Of a stretch of 64,000 nucleotides of DNA, positions 1 through 11,223 are shown piece by piece (the first letter of the stretch is position 1; the number at the start of each line of letters is the position of its first letter). The notes beneath the pieces are model-generated. The model searched no databases, was not told the DNA's origin, and was given only the letters and a program-made list of their open reading frames with translations. Made by a program: the position numbers and the translations under genes. This DNA comes from Conus ventricosus (lineage: Eukaryota > Mollusca > Gastropoda > Neogastropoda > Conidae), in contig CM031595.1 of assembly GCA_018398815.1 (NCBI GenBank), positions 134,781,346 through 134,845,345 of the forward strand, in the 5' to 3' direction.

Positions 1-900
1 TATTAGTATTACTCAGAAAATCAGTAGGCCTAATCGATGAGAGTATGTCTCCATCTATTACATAACCTTCTATTCTAGTTTAGTTATTAGTCTTTTATGT
101 GGTACAGTATCAAAGGCTTTCTGCAAATCTAAATAAACTGTATCAACTGGCATGCTGTCATCCAGGTTTACCATCCAGGTTTACCATCCAATCACTTAGG
201 TTGAAAGCAGCTGTGAAACATTGGATATTCCAGTGGTAAAACCATCCTGACACTAAAGACAGTCTGATAGCAAACCATTGTCTATCACAGTATCAGATGA
301 GAATTTAGCAAATCTCTAAGTATACCCTCAAAAACTTTGCATACTACTGAAGTCTTTGCATACTACTGAGGGGCCGGACAGCTCAGTTGGTAGAGCGCCG
401 GACTCGTGATCCTGGGGTTGCGGGTTCGAATTTCGGTATAGGGGGATTTTTCCCTCGGAGTTAACATTGGTTCTGACTCCATTCCCCATATAGTCGTTCG
501 GATGGGACTATAAACCGAGGTCTAGTCTGTGTCACATGCACTAAGATCATACATGGACTCTAAAGATCCCGATGCTCATGTCCTAAGACGGGTGAGTACC
601 GGCTACATGAAAATACACAATGCATGCAACCTGTGTGCCAGAATAGTCTACGTGAAGACTGTGGGCACGGGGCAGGTTAAACATCCCCATCTGGAAGAAG
701 AAGAAGTCAAACTAACCGGTCTGTAGTTACCTGGACATTTTTAATTTTATCGCCTTTAGATATTGGTTTTACCTCAGCTACCTTCCATTCTGTCTACAGG
801 CAACTTACCACACTGTAGTGTCTTATCAAACTTTTTTTTTTTAAAGGAAAAGCCAAATCATTAACTAACAGCCTAATGTAGGGCCTAACTGATCGAAACT
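1..900 (-). mobile_element. CR1/jockey-like LINE RT fragment, split by a SINE
   Basis: Read on the minus strand, about 870 to 711 encodes a degraded RT block (a CGKLPVDW-like run, then KGDKIKN, then a frameshift into NYRPVSLT). About 370 to 1 continues with the RT palm (VYLDLQKAFDTVPHKR-like). The two halves are separated by the SINE at 371-710. The start codon and N-terminus are missing and the element runs off the window start. It is a pseudogene with frameshifts. The family assignment rests on the RT motifs only. Confidence 0.7.
371..710 (+). mobile_element. tRNA-derived SINE, subtype 1
   Basis: The first ~75 bases read as a tRNA: an A-box-like block (agctcagttggtagagc) and a B-box (gggttcgaattt). 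The anticodon loop CTCGTGA would give CGT (Thr), but the stem carries an extra base, so this is not a working tRNA. A ~250-bp body follows, ending in a short AAG run at about 693-704. It interrupts a LINE RT reading frame, which shows insertion. A 15-16 base tandem repeat lies just left of it. The same head occurs at 7925-8328 (minus) and, corrupted, near 17685. Confidence 0.85.
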
Positions 901-904
901 CAAA

Positions 905-1633
905 AAAATTATATGACTTGACTTGACTGACTTGATTCAACGTTTGAGGCCCTTTTGGGGCCTGTTCGTTGGTCCTAGCTTACTGGCTTAAGTTTTCACA
1001 TGCGTGGGAATACATGTCCCTAACTTAAGTCAGACACTCTGGCTCGTAAACTATCTTTAGTTGTTTCCAGTGTTGGTCCAAATGACTTTTGAAAGCATTC
1101 AGTGAAGGGGCTGAGACCACCGTGTCTGGCAAACTGTTCCAGCTGGAGACCACTCTGTGGGAAAAAAAATTTGATCTGATATTTATTCTTGGTCTCTGCT
1201 TCTGCAGTTTCAAAGAATTTCCCCTAAGGTCAGTGGTAGTAGCTAATTTGAAGACAGGAGCACTTACTTTGTGGTAGCCGTTCAGATATTTAAAGACTTC
1301 AATAATATCGCCTCTGAGACGTCTGTGTTCTAAGCTTGGTAGTTTTAGTACCTTTAGTCTCTCTGAGTAAGGCCTGTCTTTCAAATGACTGAGGAGTCTG
1401 GTTGCTCGGCGCTGCACATCTTCTATTTCTCTGCAAAGCGTTTTCTGGTATGGCTGCCAGACACAATGCCCATACTCTAACAGTGGACGTACAAGACTTT
1501 TGAACAACTGGCTGAAAGTCTGTTCTGAAAGATAATCAAAGGACCTCCGAATCAACCCCACTATCTTGTTGGCTTTGGCTGTGACTTGTGCCACGAGGTT
1601 TTCATCTATTGTTACTCCGATCTCTTTCCAGTT
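905..1633 (-). mobile_element. CR1-like LINE, C-terminal RT and 3' UTR
   Basis: The minus-strand frame from 1633 down to 1025 encodes the end of a non-LTR RT: a KANKIVGLIRRSF-like block, SLVRPLLEYGHCVW, EDVQRRATRLL, LPSLEHRRLRGDIIEVFK and SSWNSLPD, then a stop. Below 1025 is a 3' UTR with a GGCC...GGCC hairpin (about 951-966) ending in a TCAAG-type microsatellite at about 918-937. The upstream part of the element falls in the assembly gap. It is 5' incomplete. The same subfamily is seen on plus at 24758-25035. Confidence 0.85.
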
Positions 1634-2633
1634 NNNNNNNNNNNNNNNNNNNNNNNNNNNNNNNNNNNNNNNNNNNNNNNNNNNNNNNNNNNNNNNNNNN
1701 NNNNNNNNNNNNNNNNNNNNNNNNNNNNNNNNNNNNNNNNNNNNNNNNNNNNNNNNNNNNNNNNNNNNNNNNNNNNNNNNNNNNNNNNNNNNNNNNNNNN
1801 NNNNNNNNNNNNNNNNNNNNNNNNNNNNNNNNNNNNNNNNNNNNNNNNNNNNNNNNNNNNNNNNNNNNNNNNNNNNNNNNNNNNNNNNNNNNNNNNNNNN
1901 NNNNNNNNNNNNNNNNNNNNNNNNNNNNNNNNNNNNNNNNNNNNNNNNNNNNNNNNNNNNNNNNNNNNNNNNNNNNNNNNNNNNNNNNNNNNNNNNNNNN
2001 NNNNNNNNNNNNNNNNNNNNNNNNNNNNNNNNNNNNNNNNNNNNNNNNNNNNNNNNNNNNNNNNNNNNNNNNNNNNNNNNNNNNNNNNNNNNNNNNNNNN
2101 NNNNNNNNNNNNNNNNNNNNNNNNNNNNNNNNNNNNNNNNNNNNNNNNNNNNNNNNNNNNNNNNNNNNNNNNNNNNNNNNNNNNNNNNNNNNNNNNNNNN
2201 NNNNNNNNNNNNNNNNNNNNNNNNNNNNNNNNNNNNNNNNNNNNNNNNNNNNNNNNNNNNNNNNNNNNNNNNNNNNNNNNNNNNNNNNNNNNNNNNNNNN
2301 NNNNNNNNNNNNNNNNNNNNNNNNNNNNNNNNNNNNNNNNNNNNNNNNNNNNNNNNNNNNNNNNNNNNNNNNNNNNNNNNNNNNNNNNNNNNNNNNNNNN
2401 NNNNNNNNNNNNNNNNNNNNNNNNNNNNNNNNNNNNNNNNNNNNNNNNNNNNNNNNNNNNNNNNNNNNNNNNNNNNNNNNNNNNNNNNNNNNNNNNNNNN
2501 NNNNNNNNNNNNNNNNNNNNNNNNNNNNNNNNNNNNNNNNNNNNNNNNNNNNNNNNNNNNNNNNNNNNNNNNNNNNNNNNNNNNNNNNNNNNNNNNNNNN
2601 NNNNNNNNNNNNNNNNNNNNNNNNNNNNNNNNN
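1634..2633. other. Assembly gap of exactly 1,000 N
   Basis: An unbroken run of N of round length, so it is probably a scaffold gap of arbitrary size. It separates the 3' end of a minus-strand LINE from an unrelated plus-strand LINE. Long apparent open frames crossing it have no meaning. Confidence 0.99.
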
Positions 2634-3470
2634 GATCCAGTGAACACTCATGCAGAAACTTGAGGACCTAGATTTCGCGGACGATATCAGCTTGCTGACC
2701 CACACCCTCCACCACATGCAGAAGAAGACCGAGAGCCTCCGCAGCACAGCCAGTAACATTGGCTTGGAGATCAACGCGGAGAAGACAAAGACCATGAGAG
2801 CCAACACAAGCCAGGCTGAAGCAATTCGCCTAGGGGAAAACAGATAGAAGATGTTGAGAAATTTACCTACCTAGGAAGCATTTTCAACAAGACAGGAGGT
2901 ACTGATGACGACATCAGGGCCAGAATAACCAAGGCAAGATTTGCTTTCACCACCCTCAAGCCCATCTGGGAGGAGCGCAAACGTCCGTCTTCACACCAAA
3001 CTGAGACTGTTTAACACCAATGTAAGACCTGTGCTGCTGTATGGCTCGGAGACCTGGAGACTCACCAAAGGGCTGGAGCGCAAGTTGCAGGTCTTCATCA
3101 ACACATGCCTGCGGCGGATCCTCCGCATCAGGTGGCCTGACAGAATTGCAAATGAGGAGCTATGGCGCCAGACAGATCAGAGACCAATCGGAGACACCAT
3201 CAGAATCCGAAGTGGAAGTGGATCGGACACATCCTACGCCGAGGCCGGACAACATCGCACGGCAGGCACTGGATTGGAACCCGCAAGGAAGAGAAAGCGA
3301 GGCCGCCCAGTGACAACTTGGCGTAGGACGCTGAACAGCGAGCTGAGTTCCATCAAGCTGTCCTGGGGTGAGGCAAAGCGGGCAGCCCAAGACCGCACAC
3401 GCTGGAAATCTGCAGTGAAGGCCCTATGCTCCCAATGGAGCGAAGAGGATTAGAAGAAGAATAAAATGAC
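2634..3470 (+). mobile_element. RTE/BovB-type LINE fragment, C-terminal RT
   Basis: Plus-strand frames encode an RT core start (DFADDISLL, the catalytic ADD), then GLEINAEKTKTM, FTYLGSIFN, a VLLYGSETWR block and CLRRILRIRWPD. It ends with a basic KRKRGRPVTTWRR segment and the stop at 3453, followed by a short GAA-rich tail. At least two frameshifts (near 2845 and 3180-3320) make it a pseudogene. The YGSETW and RGRP..TWRR signatures differ from the CR1-like LINEs elsewhere here. The RTE-like assignment is from memory of the family and tentative. The 5' part is lost in the gap. Confidence 0.75.
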
Positions 3471-3730
3471 AACTGTCACACTGTAACAAATGTATGTAGT
3501 CATGAATTCTCTAAACAGAAGTTCGACTGTGCAACCTTTTATTGGTCAGATCATGCAGTCTTCCAGGAAAATCTTTTTTCGATATCAACTCTGAAGCTTT
3601 CGCATGGACAAGATGGTTCTTCTTCTTCACTTATCTGCTTAAAGCATATGCTTTAGACTTTAAAGAGTTTTGGCTCTGCTCCATTGTGCATGTATAATAC
3701 TGTTCATTATATATTTGCACTCCTCTATCC
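3471..3730. other. Unassigned AT-rich spacer
   Basis: No reading frame, RNA gene or repeat recognised. It ends at a 7-8 base motif (TCTATCC) that is repeated at 5363 and probably marks the insertion of the next element. Confidence 0.5.
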
Positions 3731-3902
3731 AGGGTTCGCACAGATGTGACCAACAAAATTCCTACTTTTTCCAGGGCTTTTCATGATTTTTCCAGATCCC
3801 AGAATGTGTGTGTGCGTGCAACTCTGTATGTGATTACCATGCTAAACACACCAGAAAAGAACTGCTTTAATGATAGCAGGGCATTCAATACTTACCAAAA
3901 CA

Positions 3903-3906
<4 letters not shown>

Positions 3907-3939
<33 letters not shown>

Positions 3940-3980
3940 TGTGCACGCACATGCGTGAAAGTCTGAGAGACACAGACACA

Positions 3981-4074
<94 letters not shown>

Positions 4075-4214
4075 AGAGAGAGAGGGAGTGTGTGCGTCTA
4101 TGTATGTGAGAGAGAAAGAGACGGTGTGTGTGTAAGTGTGAGTGCGCGCGCGCATGTGTGGGTGTAGGTGTGTGAGAGACAGACAGTGTGTGTGTGTGTG
4201 TGTGTCTGTGAGAG
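3907..4214. repeat. GT / GA compound microsatellite
   Basis: Alternating blocks of (GT)n and (GA)n with interruptions. Open frames across it translate to Cys-Val and Arg-Glu repeats and are not genes. Confidence 0.95.
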
Positions 4215-4408
4215 AGATATGGTCAGGTCAGGTCAGTTAAGGTAATTAGGACACTAGGCCTCACAACTGTCCTTTCATTTTAATTTGGATGTTCAACATG
4301 GCCGAGTACTTACATGTAAGCCAATGTGCTCTCTAGTTAATTCCGTATTTAAATTTTGACATTTTTGGATAAGAGAGAGAGAGAGTGAGTGAGCGCATTA
4401 GAGACAGC

Positions 4409-4411
<3 letters not shown>

Positions 4412-4472
<61 letters not shown>
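4412..4472. repeat. (GT)n microsatellite
   Basis: About 30 uninterrupted GT units inside the hAT-like element. Confidence 0.95.
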
Positions 4473-4474
<2 letters not shown>

Positions 4475-4570
4475 AGGGTTCCTACAGACTCCCAAGAACA
4501 AAATTCAAGGAGTTTTCAAGGAGTGCCTTTTCTATTTCAAGGCTACAATACTTGCGTAAAAATTGAAAAC

Positions 4571-4713
4571 AGAAACGGCAGTTTGATTTTTCTGTGTTAA
4601 GGTTGATGAAAAAAAATTTCATTTAAAAACTTTTTTGTACAAAGAAAACAAAAACTTTGTTTTAAAATAATTTTTCATCAACCTGAACACAGAAAAATCA
4701 AACTGCCATTTCT
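4571..4713. repeat. Inverted repeat, 43-bp arms
   Basis: The left arm 4571-4613 and right arm 4671-4713 are reverse complements at 41 of 43 positions, with a 57-base AT-rich spacer. A stem-loop could form in DNA or RNA. It lies inside the hAT-like element and may be a separate foldback insertion. Confidence 0.85.
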
Positions 4714-4873
4714 TTTTTTTTTCTCCAGTTTTTATCAGAGTGAGTGTGCCAGTACACCACACATTAGAACATTAACAAACTCAGACTCTTTGTATTAAAT
4801 GCCAAAACACTAAATCAGCAAAATATGTCCATTTGTAAGGAGAACATACAGATATGCAATGGTGTGCAAGAGA

Positions 4874-4955
4874 CTGGTTGGAGGAATAAGATAAGAGTAA
4901 TGTTGCTTATAGCCCAGCCGACCGCAAAGGGCCACATCGCCACATCAGGGCGACT
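4874..4955 (-). repeat. LINE/SINE 3' end with TTATC-type tail
   Basis: The minus-strand sequence (CCCTGATGTGG...GGTCGGCTGGGCTATAAGC, then TTATC-like repeats) matches 23392-23452 on plus, which ends in clean (TTATC)n. The shared 60-70 base end and microsatellite tail point to a retroelement 3' terminus. The body is not recognised. Confidence 0.6.
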
Positions 4956-5390
4956 GGTTGGAGGAAAAAAAGTAAAAAATAAAATAAAATAAAAACTAGT
5001 TATAAAAAAAAAGTTTACAAACGTCGTCGCGAGCGACCAAGGGAGATAATTTGATCACAATTGATGAAGGTACAAATTACCTCCCTTGGTAATCGTCTGC
5101 TAAACCTCCGGACAGAGGAAATCTGAAAACCGTGATCATTGTGCGTGATTTAATTTGTTTTTATTCCCATTTCAATGTTTTTGTAAAGAGCTTCAAAGCA
5201 AAATTCGACATCATGAAAAAGTTTGCACATCTTTTACAAAATTCCAGGACTTTTCCAGACCCATGGCCACAAATTACAAAATTCCAAGACTTTTCCAGCC
5301 TGGAAATGTTTTTTTTCATTTTTCCATACTTTTTCCAGACTTCCAGGACTCTGTACAAACCGTCTATCCAAGACGACGTTCTGAACAATC

Positions 5391-5560
5391 AGTGGTAATT
5401 CTTACCCACAACTGTGTGTCGAAAGCACATAAAATTCCTATCTGACACACTGGAACTCAGGCCAGTGCATCGTTTAAATGTACCAAAATGCATCACGACG
5501 CAATGACTTTTTCTTGTACGCATAATAATTTTTAGCAGCATGTGACATAAATGCACTTTT
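5391..5560 (+). mobile_element. End of a terminal-inverted-repeat element (relative of 8691-9392)
   Basis: From about 5393 the sequence GTGGTAATTCTTA..., followed by blocks 'cataaaattcct.tctga' and 'acgcaatga.ttt', matches the reverse complement of the right end of the element at 8691-9392. Only one end was recognised, so the other boundary is unknown. Confidence 0.5.
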
Positions 5561-7225
5561 ATCCAATCCACCACAATCAAAGCTGATTGTAAGTAATAAG
5601 TAGCCAGCTGTGGTAAAAAATTATTTAACTTTTATATTCTCATATATCTTTAAATTAAAAAAAACATACAGAGAAAAAAACTAACATTTCACAATTTGAT
5701 TTTGCCCGGAGTTATGGCCACTTAAAGATATGCGGTGTCACATGTGATCCCAAAAGTGAAACATGGCCCATTTTTAGCCACTCCCAAATTCACATATTGC
5801 TTTCACCGACAAACGCAGTCTTCACAGGACAGCATATGATACCCCGCACCTGGAAAAGGTGATCTAAATTTCAAGCTAATTTTCTATTATTTAAAATTTT
5901 TTGCATGTGTTAAGTTTGAAAAAAAAAATCATGATTTGAAAACGGTTGCAATTGGACTGAGCGCCATTCTGAGTGAGGGCACTGCTATTTCAGAACAGTA
6001 CCACGAAGAACATCCGTTGCTGCAGTTTGACTCTCTTCTTATACATACATTTCTGCATCAATTTTTATTCCTCGCTGGTCTTAATTTATTTTCATGGTAA
6101 AGACAGCCTTCAAACTTCAGAAAAATGCCTCTGTTGAGTGTCAGGTGCGGTCATGAGCAGTCATATGCATCAGCAAGATTAGATGAGCATCATAACCTTT
6201 GAACCCTTTGACAGATTTCAGTGTCTGGCACAATGAAGATAGGGCAAAGTGTCTTGTTTAACATCGGCATTCTGTCCATGTAATGGAATGTGATGATCTA
6301 ATACAACTTTTTTTGTACAGAACATTTTAAATATGCGTGTTTACATCATACACTTGACGAAATGCATAATCCATAACTCATCACTACAATGGCGTTTGTC
6401 TTATAATTTGTTTGTCCCTTCCTTTCAGGGAATACTATTCATTTTTCTTTTTTTAAGTCTGTTACACACGTTACCAGATCAGTCCTAGTAATAATGTTTG
6501 ACAAAGAATGCTTTGTATCTCACTTCACTGTTTTTTCTCACTGATCCAAGTTAGTTACATGTTAAAAATGGCTCTTTATTTTATTTTAAAAAAAAGGTAG
6601 TTTACCGGTGCAGACATGGGCATGACCACTCTATACCTAAAGATGGTTAGAAAAACAACATCTTTTAAACCATCTGATAGATCTATGCAAATGAGCAGTC
6701 CAACAAAAGAACATATGGTAACTGAACATTTCAGTGTCCTCATTACCTCACAAACCACTAAAGCGATCTTAACCATGCTCTAACAGGAATGGTGTTCAAA
6801 TACACAATTACAAACTTTCATCCTTCTTTTGAACATTTCAGGGTTATGATTTTCCAAAAGGAGTTTGCTATCAGAAAGAATTGACATATATCAGCAAAAA
6901 ATTACCTTCTGAAAATACAATCATGAATAACAAAAATGAAATGTGCTCATACAAAGCTGAACTGTATGAAAACCTGTTCTCTGTGTTCACACACACACAA
7001 AAGCGTGTGCGCGCACACACGAACAACACACACTAACTTTTGTGTACTGAAACTCGGATCTGAAATCTCGGTCACAGTTCCACAATAAAATTCACAAAAA
7101 CACACACTGAAAGGCTAAAACTGCTTTTCCTTTCCTTTCTTTTTCTTCTTTTGTCTCCACTTTATATCATGTGCATAAGGTTTTATCATGTGCATAAGCC
7201 TGCCAAACATTTGAATTCAATCTGT
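5561..7225. other. Intergenic, nothing recognised
   Basis: AT-rich sequence without a supported coding exon, RNA gene or classified repeat. Short open frames here have no motif and no splice context. It contains small CA runs near 6990-7030. Confidence 0.5.
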
Positions 7226-7294
7226 GTGTGTTGTGTGGTGTGTGTGTGTGTGTGTGTGTGTGGTGGTGTGTGTGTGTGTGTGTGTGTGTGGTGT
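7226..7294. repeat. (GT)n microsatellite
   Basis: GT repeats with occasional GGT interruptions. Confidence 0.9.
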
Positions 7295-7490
7295 TTTGTG
7301 ACACTGTATATGTGTTGTTTTCACTAACTTCAGTACATTTTCTTGCAGAACTGTAAAGTGTGACCCTCTAAATTCATTCTGAGGTTTCTTGAACATTTGG
7401 ACACAAATTTAGAAAAAGAGGCCACACTGAGTGTAACTGATGAAATTATAGTATGTTTTTCTGGTGTCCTGCTGTGTTGGTTTAAAATGC

Positions 7491-7509
7491 TTTTTTTTTT
7501 TTTTTTTTT

Positions 7510-7540
<31 letters not shown>

Positions 7541-7542
7541 GG
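7491..7542. repeat. T29-G23 double homopolymer
   Basis: A run of 29 T directly followed by 23 G. The same T-then-G arrangement occurs at 62903-62949. Confidence 0.9.
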
Positions 7543-7924
7543 TCATTGATCTAAACACTATTAGTATCGACTATTATACACTGTCAGTTTTTAACAACTT
7601 CTGCTGGATCAGCCCATGCAGCATTGAGATCATCATCTTGCTTGAAAATGAGAATGGATTCAAAATAAATAAGTAAAAAACAAAACCCTTCTTGCTGGCT
7701 TTAAAAATACTGGCGCTTTTAATTTCACGACAATTGCACACAGCTCAGCCCCACTGACACCGAACCATGTGGGTGCTCTGAAGTGCTTTCTCGTACATCA
7801 ACATATCATATCATATCAGTGGCATCTTAGGTATTTCCAGCCTTTGACCTGCTCAATGTGGATTGTTATGTTTTTGCGAGAAATATTTTGGTCTTTTTCT
7901 CCAACTTTTATAAAACACATGTGT

Positions 7925-8328
7925 TTCTTTCTTTTCTTTCTGCGTACGCAGGCTGATACTCCTGCGGACACTCCCTGTATAGCCAGGCAGTGGAGTTTTG
8001 TGTGTATGACCCTTTTTATCCCGCCATTAAGGCAGCCATACTCCATCTTCAGGGAAGGTGCATGCATGTGTCACGTGTCATCCATACCAACGGCCAAACT
8101 GGCCTTCTCTTCCGAAAGTTGGTGATGGGATTTTACGTGTGTGCAAGATGTTATGCGTGCGTTCACACACGGAACCTCGGTTTATAGTCTCATTCGAAGG
8201 ACTATATGGGGAATGGAGTCAGAACCAATGTTAACTCGAGGGAAAAATCCCCCTATACCGAAATTCGAACCCGCAACCCCAGGATCACGAGTCCCGGGGC
8301 TCTACCAACTGAGCTATCCGGCCCCCTT
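7925..8328 (-). mobile_element. tRNA-derived SINE, subtype 2, with 12-bp target duplication
   Basis: On the minus strand the element begins at about 8328 with the same tRNA-Thr-like head as 371-710. It shares the next ~130 bases, then switches to a different body and a 3' domain containing GGAGTATGGCTGCC...GGCGGG. It ends in an A/G-rich tail at 7925-7945. It is flanked by perfect 12-base direct repeats AAACACATGTGT (7913-7924 and 8329-8340). The site lies in a LINE 3' UTR whose uninterrupted form is present elsewhere in the window. Confidence 0.92.
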
Positions 8329-8690
8329 AAACACATGTGTGATTTTAAAATTTTGAATCAATGCAAATCAATATTTGTTTGAAACATAAGGTATACCCAG
8401 TGTTTATCCAGACAGTTTTTGAAAGTGTTAACAGTTTCTGTTTCAACATCATTGACTGGCAAGTTATTCCAAGTATTAACAATTCTGTTAGTCGAAACGT
8501 TTGCTGTGTTTTTGTAATTGTTTGTTGTTGTTAGTTTGAACAAGTGCCCTCTAGTAGTAGATTCTGTATTCAACTAAAAATAGTGTGCCAGTGGTTTTAA
8601 TGTCATAAAATCCATGTGAAACTTTCACTGAAAGTTTGCCAGTTTCAATCATCTCGCCACTTTTAAGAGCCTGTATTCCAAACTTGGTAG

Positions 8691-9392
8691 CAGTGATAAT
8701 TATTTCCTAAAAATCAGGGGGTCAGACTCGCAGACCAGTCTACCTCAAAATCGAACCATTAGTATTCCATGGAGTAAATTTTAGTATTCCATGACAAAAA
8801 AGAGTACTCTTCTACCTTGAACTTTAATATGGATCTTACATCGCGCAATTCTTGCAGCCAACGCACTGCGCTGTACTCACACTCAAACCAACTAGCACAA
8901 GTGCACTACACACAACTGCACATATCTAGTTGACCATCTCATTAAAAAAAAAAAAAAAGGATAATGCCTTCATCACTTCCACCCCCCCCCCCCCCTCCCC
9001 CCCCCCCCCACACACACAGTGACAGTCACACACCTGTATATCCTTCATACAGTTTTCATTTCCATCTTTTTCTTTTTGTACTGCCACTCAATCCCCACCC
9101 CCCTCCTTCTAATTTACTTCTTGGTTTTTCAGCTGAGAAGAGTTCTAAATCAGAAGTTGTTCATTGATTCAGAACATTCTAAAACGTCAAGGAAAGGTTT
9201 TTTTTAATTGACTCGATCGAGGCATATCCGACCGACCAAAGTGCATTTTTATGTGACGTGCTGCTCAGAGTTGCAAAGCGCTCTGCTCGGAGTGTAATGC
9301 GTACAGGAGAAAATCATTGCGTCCTAAATTCCAGTGCGTCAGACAGGAATTTTATGTCAGAGACACACATTTAGGCATAAGAATTATCACTA
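8691..9392. mobile_element. 702-bp terminal-inverted-repeat element
   Basis: The left end CAGTGATAATTATT and the reverse complement of the right end, TAGTGATAATTCTTA, form short inverted termini. GGTAG is duplicated at both sides (8686-8690; 9393-9397). Removing the element rejoins LINE sequence that is continuous at about 22518-22540. There is no transposase; it contains a C-rich tract at 8981-9009. The superfamily is not determined; the duplication may be shorter than five bases. Confidence 0.7.
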
Positions 9393-10116
9393 GGTAGTCT
9401 AAAAACTTGAGCCTTTGTTCATATGAATACTTCTGCAGACCACTAATCTTTTCTGTAAATCTTCTCTGAATATCTTCGATGGTATTACTGTATTTTTTCA
9501 AATTAATTTACATACAGCACTACCATATTCAGCCACACTGACAGGTCTGACTAATGTTTTAATGATTGGAAACATTACTCCACTATCCTTGCACTGAATA
9601 CTACCTAATACCATCCCTGCTGGCTATTTGCTCTTTCAATGGTTTCCTTAATGTGTTTATCAAATGATAAATCAGGATCTCTTATCACTCTTAGATCTTT
9701 TTCAGCATTAGTAGTAGTAGTAATAGGGATCAGCTTTTTGGCCTTAGGCCTTACGGCCTATTTGTGTCCCCTCATTATTTTTCAATTTTATTTCGGTCTT
9801 ATAACATTATATTCAATCCACACTAAAAGGTCTTTCAATTTAGGGTCTTCATCTAGGATTTTTTTTAAAGCTGTTGATGTCAGGTGCATATTTGGTGTTA
9901 GTAGGCAGTGCATTCCAATATTTAACAATTCTGAAAGCAAAACAAGACTTTCTTTTGTTAGTATGGCAATGTCTGATAAAAATCTTGCCTTAATTATTTC
10001 TCGTGCAACCCACTTCTGAGAATTTGAAAAGCGCATGCACATTAACATCATCATAATTACGGAATATTTTTAAAAATTGGATTAGGTCTCCTCTGACCCT
10101 CCTTCCTTTCAGTAAG

Positions 10117-11223
10117 AAGGACTGGATGACAACCAACAAACTACAACTAAACGACGACAAGACGGAACTCATGTTCGTAACAAAACTGCCTAACCATCCT
10201 TCTCTGCCTTCAACTGTCATTATCAATGACTGTACTGTCTCTGTCTCCACCTCTGTCCACAGTCTAGGGATCATTCTTGACCAATCCCTCTTCTTTGAGA
10301 AACAGGTTTCAAATATTCTAATTTGCAAGATTGCTTATTTAGAACAACTAAGAATCAGCTCTGTATGTCACCTTCTCTCTACAGATGCTACAAAAACTCT
10401 CATTTGTGCCTTTGTCTTATCTAGAATAGATTACTGCAACTCACTTTTGGCCGGCCTTCCAAAATATCTGATAGAAAGATTACAGCGAATCCAAAATCAT
10501 GCAGCCCGAGTCATCTGTAGAGCAGGAAAATATGATCACATTTCGCCTCTACTTCCCTCCCTTCACATGGCTATCTGTCTCAAACCGTATCTCATACAAA
10601 ATCTCAATTCTCACTTTCTCTGCTTTCTTTGAAAATGGACCTTCTCATCTCTCAGATCTCCTTAAAATCTACACCCCTCTCGACAACTACGCTCCTGTGC
10701 TGACGACCGCCTTCTACGAATGACTCGCTTCAGGACTACTACTGGTGAAAGATCTTTGTCTTTTCAAGCTCCAGCGACGTGGAACAGACTGCCAGACTCT
10801 CTCAGATATTCAGATTCTATCTCTTCTTTCAAGTCTAAACTTAAAACCCATCTATTTTCTCATAATTAGTCAATGCTGTGTGTGTGTGACGTGTGTGTGT
10901 GTGGGGAAGGGGGGGGGGGGGGGGGGGGTACAACCTACTAATCTAGCCATCTGGGCCTTTTCAAATGTAGTGTATGTGTATGTTTTCTATTATATGTATT
11001 TGTTGTATGATTGAACATTACAGGATTTAGTTTTTGTACTGATACTTGAAAAATAAGTGAATGTCATATTTGTAGGACTAGGATTTGTTAGTTACTGTAG
11101 TAATAGTATTTGTGGTTGGGTGTAAGGTGTATATGAGAGGGTGAATGTAGTATGATTTTGTGAAGCGCTTAGAGAAATTCGTTTGATTAAGCGCTATATA
11201 TAAGAAACCGTTATTATTATCAT
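10117..11223 (+). mobile_element. L2-like LINE, 5' truncated, with ATT-type tail
   Basis: Plus-strand frames encode the RT C-terminal half: LQLNDDKTELMF, VHSLGIILDQSL, FVLSRIDYCNSLLAGLP, RIQNHAARVIC, then in a second frame the SHLSDLL segment and a last block ending near 10860. The 3' UTR has a GT run, a poly-G tract, and a terminal block AGCGCTATATATAAG followed by ATT repeats. A four-base TAAG repeat at 10113-10116 and 11224-11227 fits a target duplication, and the flanks rejoin a CR1-like LINE. The L2 label is from motif memory. Confidence 0.8.
10909..10928. repeat. Poly-G tract
   Basis: 20 consecutive G in the 3' UTR of the L2-like LINE. Confidence 0.9.

Larger units (their letters stand above)
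3731..5361. mobile_element. hAT-like non-autonomous DNA element
   Basis: The left end reads AGGGTTCGCACAGA. The right end, in reverse complement, reads GGTTTGTACAGAG. These are imperfect terminal inverted repeats of the CAGGGTTC type common in hAT elements. The flanks carry an imperfect 8-base duplication (CTCTATCC at 3723-3730; GTCTATCC at 5362-5369). Subterminal 'tttttccag' motifs repeat at both ends. The interior is filled with microsatellites, a second CAGGGTTC-type start at 4474 and an inverted repeat. There is no transposase frame. hAT membership is inferred from ends and duplication length. Confidence 0.55.
7797..9705 (-). mobile_element. CR1-like LINE with (GATAT)n tail, carrying two insertions
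   Basis: Minus-strand order: an RT thumb fragment (9705 to about 9393), the C-terminal segment with a RIVNTWNNLPV-like block (about 8573 to 8358), then a 3' UTR matching 21705-21830, ending in GATAT units at 7800-7815. The body is interrupted by the SINE at 7925-8328 and the inverted-repeat element at 8691-9392. Joining the flanks restores the order seen in the copy at 21705-22960. The upstream end is cut at 9705 where another LINE's tail begins. It is inactive: 5' truncated with frameshifts. Confidence 0.8.

Noticed and set aside
371..445. A functional tRNA-Thr gene
   Set aside because: The anticodon stem has an extra base and the sequence continues into a SINE body repeated elsewhere.
1025..2807. 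Open frames of 350-540 codons across the gap
   Set aside because: They run through 1,000 N; only the LINE part 1025-1633 is real.
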